Part shown: piece after piece, positions 42,804-50,575 of the stretch
How positions within the stretch are numbered: the first letter of the stretch is position 1
Layout: every line of letters starts with the position of its first letter
Assembly: GCF_001969815.1 (NCBI RefSeq)
Contig: NZ_MRBK01000013.1
Span: 1 to 64,000 of the forward strand
DNA length: 64,000 nucleotides
DNA from: Bacillus swezeyi
GTDB lineage: Bacteria > Bacillota > Bacilli > Bacillales > Bacillaceae
Direction: 5' to 3'
Notes under the pieces: model-generated
Seen by the model: only the letters and a program-made list of their open reading frames with translations
The model's database searches: none
What the model was told of the DNA's origin: nothing
Position numbers and translations under genes: made by a program

Positions 42804-43622
42804 ATGAAGAAATTTGCTTTGATCATCATGGTTCTTTTGTTTGTCATTGTGTTTGCAGGATGTGCAGCAAATTCGGACAGCAAAACGATTAAAATCGGCG
42901 TCAGCGGAACGGATACGAGAATATGGGATTTCGTGAAGAAAAAAGCGGAAAAGGAAGGATTGAAGCTTGAAATCGTCAAATACTCAGACTATGTTCAGCC
43001 AAATCAGGCTTTGGCAAGCGGAGACATCGATGCAAACGCCTTTCAGACGATATCTTATTTTAACACGTTTAAAAAAGAACGCGGCCTTGACTTATCGCCC
43101 ATTGGCACGACGATTATCGCTCCGATGGGGGTGTATTCCGACAAATATCAATCAGTCGGCGATATTCCTGACGGCGCAAAAATCGCAGTTCCAAATGAAG
43201 CGACCAATATGGGAAGAGCGCTGCTCCTTTTGCAGTCTGCGGGATTGCTACAATTAAAGGGCGGCTTTGACGGCAACGGAACACTTGATGCTATTAAAGA
43301 AAACCCTAAAAACTTGGAAATCACAGCAGTGGCGGCGGAGCAGACTCCCCGTGTCCTCCCTGATGTGGCTGCTTCTGTCATTAACAACGGCATCGCGGTT
43401 GACGCCGGCTTGCACCCTGTAAAAGATTCAATCAAACTGGAAGACGAAACAGCGACGCCGTATATTAACATCATTGCCGCCAGAACAGAAGACCGTAATC
43501 GCGAAGATTTAATAAAAATTGTGGAGCTTTATCAAGCAGACGATACGGCTGAATTTATCAAGAAGGAATTTGACGGGGCACAGCTGCCAACGTTCGTTCC
43601 TCTTAAAGAAATCGGAGAATGA
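42804..43622 (+). CDS. metQ: Methionine-binding lipoprotein MetQ
   Basis: 272 aa. Lipoprotein signal with lipobox FAGC at about 16-19, then the NlpA/MetQ binding domain (IKIGVSGTDTRIWDFV, YVQPNQALASGDIDANAFQT). Captures methionine outside the membrane. AGAGAGG site, 17 bp after metI. Could also carry D-methionine or methionine derivatives. Confidence 0.94.
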   Translation: MKKFALIIMVLLFVIVFAGCAANSDSKTIKIGVSGTDTRIWDFVKKKAEKEGLKLEIVKYSDYVQPNQALASGDIDANAFQTISYFNTFKKERGLDLSPIGTTIIAPMGVYSDKYQSVGDIPDGAKIAVPNEATNMGRALLLLQSAGLLQLKGGFDGNGTLDAIKENPKNLEITAVAAEQTPRVLPDVAASVINNGIAVDAGLHPVKDSIKLEDETATPYINIIAARTEDRNREDLIKIVELYQADDTAEFIKKEFDGAQLPTFVPLKEIGE

Positions 43623-43666
43623 AGAAAAGCTCCAGGCCCATTTTTGGCAGCATGTATAATTCCTAC

Positions 43667-43695
43667 TTGACCAATCAGGTTTGTTGTATTATAGT
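43667..43695 (+). promoter_or_regulatory. Candidate tcyP promoter
   Basis: TTGACC, 17 bp, TATAGT, about 40 bp upstream of tcyP. No riboswitch motif follows. Confidence 0.6.
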
Positions 43696-43734
43696 TTTCT
43701 AATGTAAAAAAATTCTGGGGGTGCTTTTGTTATC

Positions 43735-45120
43735 ATGACATTCTTTATTATTATAAATATTCTCGTCATGCTTGGCCTGATGGCGCTCCTTTATATGATG
43801 CAAAAAAAACATGTTTCGTTTTCTAAGCGGGTATTTACCGCTCTCGGACTCGGAATTGTGTTTGGGTTTGCTTTGCATTTTATATATGGTTCGTCTTCAG
43901 AAACGATTACACAAACATCTGATTGGTTCAATATTGTCGGCAGCGGCTATGTCAAGTTTTTGCAGATGATTGTCATGCCGCTTGTGTTCATTTCGATTTT
44001 GGGGGCTTTTACAAAGCTTAAATTGACCCACAATATCGGAAAAATCAGCGGACTGATCATCGGGATTTTGATTGCGACGACCGCTGTCGCTGCTGCTGTA
44101 GGTATTGCCTCCACGCTTTCCTTCGACCTTCAAGCCGTCCAGGTTGATCAAGGCGGTGCAGAGGTTTCAAGAGGAGCCGAACTTGAGCAGAAATCTCAGG
44201 ACATGGAAGCCAAAACGTTTCCGCAGCAAATCGTTGAGCTTCTTCCGGGAAATCCGTTTTTAGATCTTACTGGAGCAAGACCAACGTCAACGATTGCGGT
44301 TGTCATTTTTGCGGCTTTTCTCGGAATCGCTTATCTTGGCGTAAAGCGAAAACAGCCTGAACAAGCTGAACTCTTTAAAAAAGTAGTTGATGCCGTATAT
44401 GCGATCATCATGCGCGTTGTAACGCTGATTTTAAGACTGACGCCTTACGGTGTACTGGCGATTATGACAAAAACGATTGCGACAAGTGACCTTGACAGCA
44501 TCGCAAAACTCGGCAAATTTGTGATTGCTTCATATGCGGCGCTGATTGTGATGTTCATCATTCACTTGCTGCTGATTACAATCAGCGGGTTGAACCCGGT
44601 CACATACTTGAAAAAGGTATTTCCGGTGCTTGTGTTTGCCTTCACTTCAAGATCTAGTGCTGGCGCTTTGCCGTTGAATATTAAAACGCAGCGGAGCCTC
44701 GGCGTTCCTGAAGGAATTGCCAACTTTGCCGGCTCATTCGGCTTATCGATCGGCCAAAACGGATGTGCGGGTATTTATCCCGCCATGCTGGCGATCATGA
44801 TCGCACCGACAATCGGGCAAAATCCGCTTGATCCGTCATTCCTTTTCACCGTGATTGCTGTCGTTGCGGTCAGCTCTTTCGGTGTGGCAGGCGTCGGAGG
44901 CGGTGCGACATTTGCAGCGCTTCTCGTCCTATCCGCTTTAAATATGCCGGTTGCCCTTGCCGGACTGCTGATTTCGGTCGAACCGCTCATCGACATGGGG
45001 CGTACGGCTCTCAATGTCAGCGGCAGCATGACTTCTGGTCTTGTGACAAGCAAGGTGACAAAAGAGCTTGAAATAGACACTTATCACGATCGTACCAATA
45101 TAATAGAAGCAGAAATGTAA
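43735..45120 (+). CDS. tcyP: L-cystine symporter TcyP
   Basis: 461-aa dicarboxylate/amino acid:cation symporter (DAACS/SDF family), about 9-10 helices. Typical sequences: GSGYVKFLQMIVMPLVFISIL, FTSRSSAGALPLNIK (the serine-rich reentrant loop) and GQNGCAGIYPAMLAI. Known as yhcL/tcyP, the main cystine importer in B. subtilis. CTGGGGGTGC precedes the ATG. Lies after the methionine importer, so sulfur amino-acid uptake genes sit together. Confidence 0.94.
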   Translation: MTFFIIINILVMLGLMALLYMMQKKHVSFSKRVFTALGLGIVFGFALHFIYGSSSETITQTSDWFNIVGSGYVKFLQMIVMPLVFISILGAFTKLKLTHNIGKISGLIIGILIATTAVAAAVGIASTLSFDLQAVQVDQGGAEVSRGAELEQKSQDMEAKTFPQQIVELLPGNPFLDLTGARPTSTIAVVIFAAFLGIAYLGVKRKQPEQAELFKKVVDAVYAIIMRVVTLILRLTPYGVLAIMTKTIATSDLDSIAKLGKFVIASYAALIVMFIIHLLLITISGLNPVTYLKKVFPVLVFAFTSRSSAGALPLNIKTQRSLGVPEGIANFAGSFGLSIGQNGCAGIYPAMLAIMIAPTIGQNPLDPSFLFTVIAVVAVSSFGVAGVGGGATFAALLVLSALNMPVALAGLLISVEPLIDMGRTALNVSGSMTSGLVTSKVTKELEIDTYHDRTNIIEAEM

Positions 45121-45163
45121 AAAAGGCCCGCACATGCTCAGGAAGCTGTGCGGGTTTTTTTAT
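45121..45163. terminator. Convergent terminator tcyP / yhcM
   Basis: CCCGCACA / TGTGCGGG hairpin with A- and T-runs. Confidence 0.85.
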
Positions 45164-45519
45164 GAATACGTTTGATCTGCATCATACATGGTCTGCTGTG
45201 TTGTTTCATCGTTCATCACATTGACCGGAGCTTGCGACATATGGCCGAATGTTTGCTGCTGGTTTCCCGTATGGTCCGATTGGCTTTGACCTTGCTGCTG
45301 CTGTGTTTGTCCTTGTCCTCCGGGATTGAAGGCCTGTTTAATCATTTCAGCCGGGTTCATCATCATGTTTTTCTGGCTGTTTCCGTGCTGCTGTCCGCCC
45401 ATTCGGTTCGAGATCATGCTTGTTACTCTTTTGCGGATTTCGGGGGAAAATGCTGCGGTTAATGCAGCAGATCCCAAGACTAATACAGCGGGATGGATGC
45501 CTGTTTTTCTTCTGAACAA
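45160..45519 (-). CDS. yhcM: YhcM-like Gln-rich protein
   Basis: 119 aa. Hydrophobic start (PAVLVLGSAALTAAF, about 10-24), a basic patch, then a low-complexity region rich in Gln, Asn, Gly and Met. No enzymatic motif. TTG start after AAAGGAGG. The symbol rests on position next to tcyP (yhcL). Low-complexity Q-rich proteins like this are often spore or cell-envelope components in bacilli, but that is a guess. Confidence 0.6.
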   Translation of the reverse strand: MFRRKTGIHPAVLVLGSAALTAAFSPEIRKRVTSMISNRMGGQQHGNSQKNMMMNPAEMIKQAFNPGGQGQTQQQQGQSQSDHTGNQQQTFGHMSQAPVNVMNDETTQQTMYDADQTYS

Positions 45520-45573
45520 AGGGTTAACCTCCTTTTTACGTATACCATCCCCAGCCCTGTCCGGTTTTATTCT

Positions 45574-47364
45574 TCATGCTTTTGCAGTCTGGCTTAGCCG
45601 GTGCTTTTCAAAGAAGCTGAAGATTGTGCTGTACACTTTTATTTTGTTTTCTTTTTTAGAAAAGCCGTGGCCTTCATTTTCCATGACAAGATATTCAATG
45701 TTCCGTCCCCATGCCCTCAGCTTGTCGACGACCTGATCGGATTCTTCCTTCACAACGCGGGGGTCGTTTGCACCTTGAACAATCAGCATTGGACGTGTCA
45801 TCGTTTTCAAATATGTGATCGGTGAATCGGCTTTCATTTTTTCATAATCCCGCTCTGGATGGCCGACCCATTTCTCCATAAGCGGCCGCCAAAAATCAGG
45901 GACAGATTTGACAAACGAAAACAGGTTGCTGACTCCGCATATATCAACGACGGCGCGGAAATACTCAGGATGCCTGCCATGCAGTAAAAGAGCCATGTAT
46001 CCCCCGTAGCTGCCGCCCATTAAAAACAATTTGTCAGGGTCTGCGAGCTTCTGATCGATGAGCCAGTCGATGCCGCTCACCATATCGAACCGCGGCCCGT
46101 CTCCCCAATCCTGTTCAACCATTTTATAAAAGGAATAGCCATAATTTGCAGACCCCCGGAAATTCGGGGCAAATACTTGGTAGCCCATTTTAGCCGCGAT
46201 TTGAAAAATATCGTAAAACATGAAGTTTTCGGCGTCCTGAGGGCCGCCGTGAGGCCAAATGATCGTCCAGCCATTCGCTTCATTCTGAGCGGGTTTAAAC
46301 AGCAGTCCCTCGATCGAGAGACCGTCAAAAGACGGATATGTCACGACTTCTGGATATGACAGTTCATCTTCTGAAAAGCCCGGAACCTCATGTTTTGTCA
46401 ATTGGCGCCATGCTGTTTCGTTTTGCTTTTTTACGTAAATGTTGGGCGGCTTCGTCGGGGTGGATCCCAGAGCATAGAGAGATCCTGATTTGGTGCTGCA
46501 AATTTTAGCGATCGAAGAGCATGGACACACTACATGCCTGCCTTCTCCTGAATCTGTGTCATATTCATAAAGCACGTCTTTGACGCCTTTTTTTCCAATG
46601 AGGTAAAGATATTTTCCTTTCGGATCGGCATGGATGGATGTCAGCTCTGTTTTGTCTATCGAAAGAACCGGAGTGAAGGTATCGGTTGAAATGGTGTATA
46701 ACGCAAGATATGAAAACTCTGAATTGTAGTTTGTTGTGACATATAGCTGATCATCTGATGCAAAATGGGATGAATACACCATGTGGGGCTTCTCTCTGTC
46801 GGGAACAATCACTTTTGTATCCCCCTCCGCTGTCTGAACCATACAGACGGAATGGCTGTTGACATAGGAGACATGGATGCTGACCGCTTTTTCGCCCGGA
46901 CTCACATCACCGAGCAGAGATGACCCGTCTTTTCCTTCAAAAACGAGCTGTTCCCGGTCAGTCAGCAAATCATATTTGTATGTATTTAAAAATGTAGGAT
47001 TGTGTTTCGTTGATGAGTAATAAACCGCATGTTTTGCCGGGATCGGTTCAAAATGGCGGTCTGTTTCATTTCCGTTTAAGCACTGGAGCTCTCCTCCTTT
47101 TGAAGAAAGTTTATATAACCCGTCTTGTTCATTTCCATCAGTGTCAAACCCCGCAAAGATGATGGAACCGTCTTGACTGTAGGCGATTCCCTTTGAATCC
47201 TGATTCAAAAATGAGAGCTGGTATGGATAGGCATGGGGAAGATCCATGGCCCACAGGTTTGATTTTCCATTGAAGTTTGTATCAAAGACAAGCTGAGTCT
47301 CGTCTGGATGAATCGTAAAGTCTGTAATTCGCAAAACGTCAAATATTTTCTCAGCATTGATCAT
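45574..47364 (-). CDS. S9-family prolyl oligopeptidase/acylaminoacyl peptidase
   Basis: 596 aa, cytosolic. Residues about 1-340 form a beta-propeller (WD/TolB-like repeats), 350-596 an alpha/beta hydrolase. The catalytic triad can be assigned: Ser452 in GGSYGGYMA, Asp534 in GANDPRVV, His566 in NEGHGF. Cleaves short peptides or removes N-acyl residues. Absent from this position in B. subtilis as I recall it. It sits between the yhcM-like gene (54 bp) and divergent yhcN. A serine esterase role is possible. Confidence 0.9.
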   Translation of the reverse strand: MINAEKIFDVLRITDFTIHPDETQLVFDTNFNGKSNLWAMDLPHAYPYQLSFLNQDSKGIAYSQDGSIIFAGFDTDGNEQDGLYKLSSKGGELQCLNGNETDRHFEPIPAKHAVYYSSTKHNPTFLNTYKYDLLTDREQLVFEGKDGSSLLGDVSPGEKAVSIHVSYVNSHSVCMVQTAEGDTKVIVPDREKPHMVYSSHFASDDQLYVTTNYNSEFSYLALYTISTDTFTPVLSIDKTELTSIHADPKGKYLYLIGKKGVKDVLYEYDTDSGEGRHVVCPCSSIAKICSTKSGSLYALGSTPTKPPNIYVKKQNETAWRQLTKHEVPGFSEDELSYPEVVTYPSFDGLSIEGLLFKPAQNEANGWTIIWPHGGPQDAENFMFYDIFQIAAKMGYQVFAPNFRGSANYGYSFYKMVEQDWGDGPRFDMVSGIDWLIDQKLADPDKLFLMGGSYGGYMALLLHGRHPEYFRAVVDICGVSNLFSFVKSVPDFWRPLMEKWVGHPERDYEKMKADSPITYLKTMTRPMLIVQGANDPRVVKEESDQVVDKLRAWGRNIEYLVMENEGHGFSKKENKIKVYSTIFSFFEKHRLSQTAKA

Positions 47365-47505
47365 GTTTCAAACACCCCCGGTTTGATTTGGATATTCTTT
47401 CAATTTGATCATAACAAAATATGGGGATAAAAGTTATGTTTAAAACGAATAAATAACATAGAAAAGAAAAACCTATAAGTAAATCATTAAAGGAGGCAAT
47501 TTTTA

Positions 47506-48072
47506 ATGTTCAATTTGAAAAAAGGCGCAATCACAGCTTTTCTTCTGCCGCTGTTGTTTACCGCAGGATGCGGTATGGCGAACCAAGGAGAAAATGCCCG
47601 CCGCAATCAAGACAATGCGCTTCAAAATGTAACCAACAGAGATAATGTCAATGATGGTACGAATGTAAATGATCGCAGGGATGTAAATAACCGTATGAAT
47701 GTAACGGACAACCGCAACCAAAATCAAGACAACAACAACAATATGGAAGTTGCGGATAAAGCAGCAGATAAAGTGGCAGAACTGAAAGAAGTCAGAAACG
47801 CCAACGTGATTGTTACAGAAAACAACGCCTATGTCGCTGTTGTGCTAAAAGGCAATCCGAAGGGCGAAGTAACAGGCGACCTGAAAAAGAAGATTTCCAA
47901 TAAAGTCAAAGAAGCAGACAAAGATATCAACAATGTATTCGTATCTGCCAATCCGGATTTCGTTGACCGTATGAGAAATTATGGAGACAGAATTCAAAAC
48001 GGTGAACCGATTGAAGGTATTTTTGAGGAATTCGGCGAAACGATCAACAGGATTTTCCCTCAGCAACGATAA
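47506..48072 (+). CDS. yhcN: YhcN/YlaJ-family sporulation lipoprotein
   Basis: 188 aa. Signal peptide with lipobox TAGC at about 19-22, then an Asn-rich low-complexity part (repeats of N-x-N-D-R/V) and the YhcN/YlaJ domain (ADKAADKVAELKEVRNANVIVTENNAYVAVVL). Known as an inner spore membrane lipoprotein. AAAGGAGG precedes the ATG. Forespore sigma control is likely from family knowledge, but no promoter was assigned. Confidence 0.93.
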   Translation: MFNLKKGAITAFLLPLLFTAGCGMANQGENARRNQDNALQNVTNRDNVNDGTNVNDRRDVNNRMNVTDNRNQNQDNNNNMEVADKAADKVAELKEVRNANVIVTENNAYVAVVLKGNPKGEVTGDLKKKISNKVKEADKDINNVFVSANPDFVDRMRNYGDRIQNGEPIEGIFEEFGETINRIFPQQR

Positions 48073-48280
48073 TGAAACGAGGCAGCTTTCGCTTCGGCGT
48101 GCGCTGACGCACTGTCTTCACACGTTCTGGTGAAAGTCCGCTCCGATGCCTGCCGTTCCTAATACGAGCCGTGACAGGCATTTATGAGCACGCTGAAAGA
48201 TGACAAAATCCTAAAATTTTAAACCGACGTAGATTTTGTCAACGGTCTGGGCCGCATCTAAAAGATGCGGCTTTTTTATT
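48073..48280 (+). repeat. Structured intergenic element after yhcN
   Basis: About 200 bp with nested inverted repeats: ATGCCTG/CAGGCAT and TGACAAAATC/GATTTTGTCA (48201-48241), ending in a terminator GCCGCATCT/AGATGCGGC with T6 (48251-48277). It resembles the dispersed ~190-bp intergenic repeats reported in B. subtilis and B. licheniformis. Identity not checked. Confidence 0.5.
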
Positions 48281-48360
48281 GGCTGTTTTCAGACAGGGCA
48301 CTTTTGATTCATCCCGGCATAATGTAGTACAGAGAAGCTTTGCGGATGGAGGGAGAATCG

Positions 48361-49602
48361 GTGACTGGTGAGTTGAAAACAGCCTTTGTTTTTATCATGG
48401 CGGGCGCTCTATCTGCTCTTTTACTGATGGTTTTTATCATGCTTAATCAAAATCAAGAGAAGGGTGCGGTTTTTTCTGAAGAAAAAGAAAAGCTGAAAGC
48501 ATCCTTGCAGATGACTAAACATGAGAATGTCAGCATTTATTATGCCGACGAGGAAAAACCGCTATTGGCGCTTACGAAAGAAACGCTTGATGATGCAGCC
48601 AGCCTCAGCCGGACCCTGTTTGACAGTCCCCGCACGGATGAAGTGGATCTCATCTTTTTTTCAAGCCGCGACGAAATGGAGTCATTTTCAAACTTAAAGG
48701 ACATCACCGGATTTTATTCAGAAGAAATGCGGATGATCGGACTGCTGCCTGAGGAAAAAAAGCACCTTTTGAACGGAGAAGGGTTTGCCGTGTTTCTTTA
48801 CAAGCGGGTTTTGACACATGAATATATCCATTACTCGTTTCATGGGAAGCTTCGGGAGCTGAAATCCGAACCTGGAGATTATCCGCTTTGGTTTCATGAA
48901 GGGGTTGCAGAGTGGGCTGCCGCTCATGATACGGCGTATGCCCGTGCTCTGCCGGCAGTCGTTCCTCTCAGAGAACTGAAGACAGACCGGCAGTGGCAAA
49001 AAGCGCGGACTTTCCATAAAACGGACATTTATTTGCAGAGTTTTTATATCATTGAAGAGCTTATAGCCCAAAAAGGCAGAGGAATCATCCTTCATATCAT
49101 CGAAGAAACGGCTGAACGCAAAAATTTTGAAAGCGGCTTTAAAGCTGCTGTAGGTCAAAAGCTAACCGAATTTGAAAAGAAATTCAAACAAAAATATGAG
49201 AATGAAAAAACGGCATTGAATATTTCTTTTTCAATGCCGTTTCTGTTGTTAATGAATCGGTCTCTGCTGTCCGGCGCCATTGTTAGGAGGCATCTGCATT
49301 TGCGTCTGTCCTTGAGCCGGTGCAAAAGCAGTCAGCATTTTTTGCATGTCCTGAGGAGAAAGCTGCGGCACTTGGTAATAGCCATGTTTGTTTTGGTAAA
49401 GGAAAATTTCATAGGCCATTTCGATATAGTGAGGAATTTGGTCTGCCAGCACTCTTCTGCAGACAGGGTTTGTCACCTCAGGAGCAGCCATGGCAAGAGC
49501 GGAAGAACAAGATTTAATCAAGCTGAGCATAAAGCTGCTGATGCAGGCATCATCAATTTGTTGAGGAGACTGTTTCGGCTTTTTGGGCTGGGTATTCTTT
49601 AA
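48361..49602 (+). CDS. Peptidase-MA-like membrane-anchored metalloprotease with run-on C-terminus
   Basis: One N-terminal membrane anchor (about 5-27), then an extracytoplasmic gluzincin domain: zinc motif HEYIH (TLTHEYIHYSF region) and the downstream glutamate in WFHEGVAEW. The natural domain ends near KKFKQKYENEK at about 49207. No stop follows there: the frame runs on through a strong hairpin (49208-49242) and 354 bp into the antisense of yhcQ. The last ~130 residues therefore do not look like real protein. GTG at 48361 after ATGGAGGGAGAATC is the start. Stop-codon loss, or a sequencing change, is likely. Confidence 0.75.
   Translation: MTGELKTAFVFIMAGALSALLLMVFIMLNQNQEKGAVFSEEKEKLKASLQMTKHENVSIYYADEEKPLLALTKETLDDAASLSRTLFDSPRTDEVDLIFFSSRDEMESFSNLKDITGFYSEEMRMIGLLPEEKKHLLNGEGFAVFLYKRVLTHEYIHYSFHGKLRELKSEPGDYPLWFHEGVAEWAAAHDTAYARALPAVVPLRELKTDRQWQKARTFHKTDIYLQSFYIIEELIAQKGRGIILHIIEETAERKNFESGFKAAVGQKLTEFEKKFKQKYENEKTALNISFSMPFLLLMNRSLLSGAIVRRHLHLRLSLSRCKSSQHFLHVLRRKLRHLVIAMFVLVKENFIGHFDIVRNLVCQHSSADRVCHLRSSHGKSGRTRFNQAEHKAADAGIINLLRRLFRLFGLGIL
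49208..49242. terminator. Bidirectional terminator inside the run-on frame
   Basis: AAACGGCATTGAA / TTCAATGCCGTTT hairpin with a 9-nt loop, between the MA-like peptidase domain and convergent yhcQ. Confidence 0.8.
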
Positions 49603-49914
49603 GCCGTATACAAATTGACGATCCTCTTTCATCATATAAGTCGCCGTTTCCTGGCTCGGCTTTTGTCCTGTCCGGAAACACTCTGTCGTAATATTGTACT
49701 GCGACAAAATAAATTGGTGCTGCCTGTTTAAAATATCAAGCAGCTCAGAATCTTGGACATGCTGTCTGAACATCATGTATTGCTCAAGAGTGCCGATCAT
49801 TCCCGACAGCACTTCATGCATGTCAAAAACTTCGTGTCCTCCGTGATTCATATGCTGCATTCCTTCATTCCCTTGATTGATTTGCATTTGCTGCTGCTGG
49901 TTTTGCTGTTCCAT
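49249..49914 (-). CDS. yhcQ: CotF-like spore coat protein YhcQ
   Basis: 221 aa. Gln/His-rich N-terminus (MEQQNQQQQMQINQGN), then a CotF-type four-helix domain (LLDILNRQHQFILSQYNITTECF ... DDACISSFMLSLIKSCSSALAMAA). Known YhcQ is a spore-associated protein. GGAGGGTACTAAAG precedes the ATG. The C-terminal tail is Pro/Gln/Met-rich. Confidence 0.9.
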   Translation of the reverse strand: MEQQNQQQQMQINQGNEGMQHMNHGGHEVFDMHEVLSGMIGTLEQYMMFRQHVQDSELLDILNRQHQFILSQYNITTECFRTGQKPSQETATYMMKEDRQFVYGLKNTQPKKPKQSPQQIDDACISSFMLSLIKSCSSALAMAAPEVTNPVCRRVLADQIPHYIEMAYEIFLYQNKHGYYQVPQLSPQDMQKMLTAFAPAQGQTQMQMPPNNGAGQQRPIH

Positions 49915-50575
49915 TCTTTAGTACCCTCCTTGAATTTAGTTCAAATGTTATATTTTGTTTATGGAAGCATTTTTATTCAAAAAAACGATAATCGATAAAC
50001 TGGATTAAGAGGGATTTTATTCTAATTGTCGAATAGTTTAGTTCAGAAGAAAAATATTTGGGGGTCTTGCTTGACAAGACATTGGCCAAAAATTATCCGG
50101 AAACATGGGTCATTATTCTATGCTGTTGATGCGGCGGTAGTGAATTCACTTGGTATAAAACATTTGTAAAGAAATTTACAAGTCAAAAAGTGCTGCTGTT
50201 TTTTCTGCCTGGGAAAAAAACAGGGCGTACATCTGCCGGGCGCTGCGTCAGTCACTTGATTTGAAGAAATCTTTAAGCCGATTGTTCAGTCAATATGGAC
50301 TAAAAGCTGCCTAAGCTGCGGCATCCTCTTTAAAGAAAAGGATCGGACTTCACTTAAAGAGGAGAAAACAGGCAGTGCCGGGCTTGGCATTCGCGATGGA
50401 TGTTTTCACAGGACAGAAGTGTACTCTGTAGAAGCTTTTCTTATTGCCCCTGCGTGCTCTGTAAAGGATTTTCCCTCCGTAAAATGATTTCAGCTGCCAA
50501 GGTTTTTATTATCATCATGAAATGCAAAAAAGGTATTCCCTTTTTTATTTTGCGCTTAGAAAAGGAGGATTTTAT
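49915..50575 (+). promoter_or_regulatory. 660-bp region before the histidine kinase
   Basis: No convincing gene. Several short inverted repeats (for example TTTGTAAA-N-TTTACAAG near 50161-50185) and a TTGACA at about 50071 are seen, but no confident promoter. Small open frames here lack ribosome sites. It may hold a long leader or the remains of yhcO/yhcP-type genes. Confidence 0.4.
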
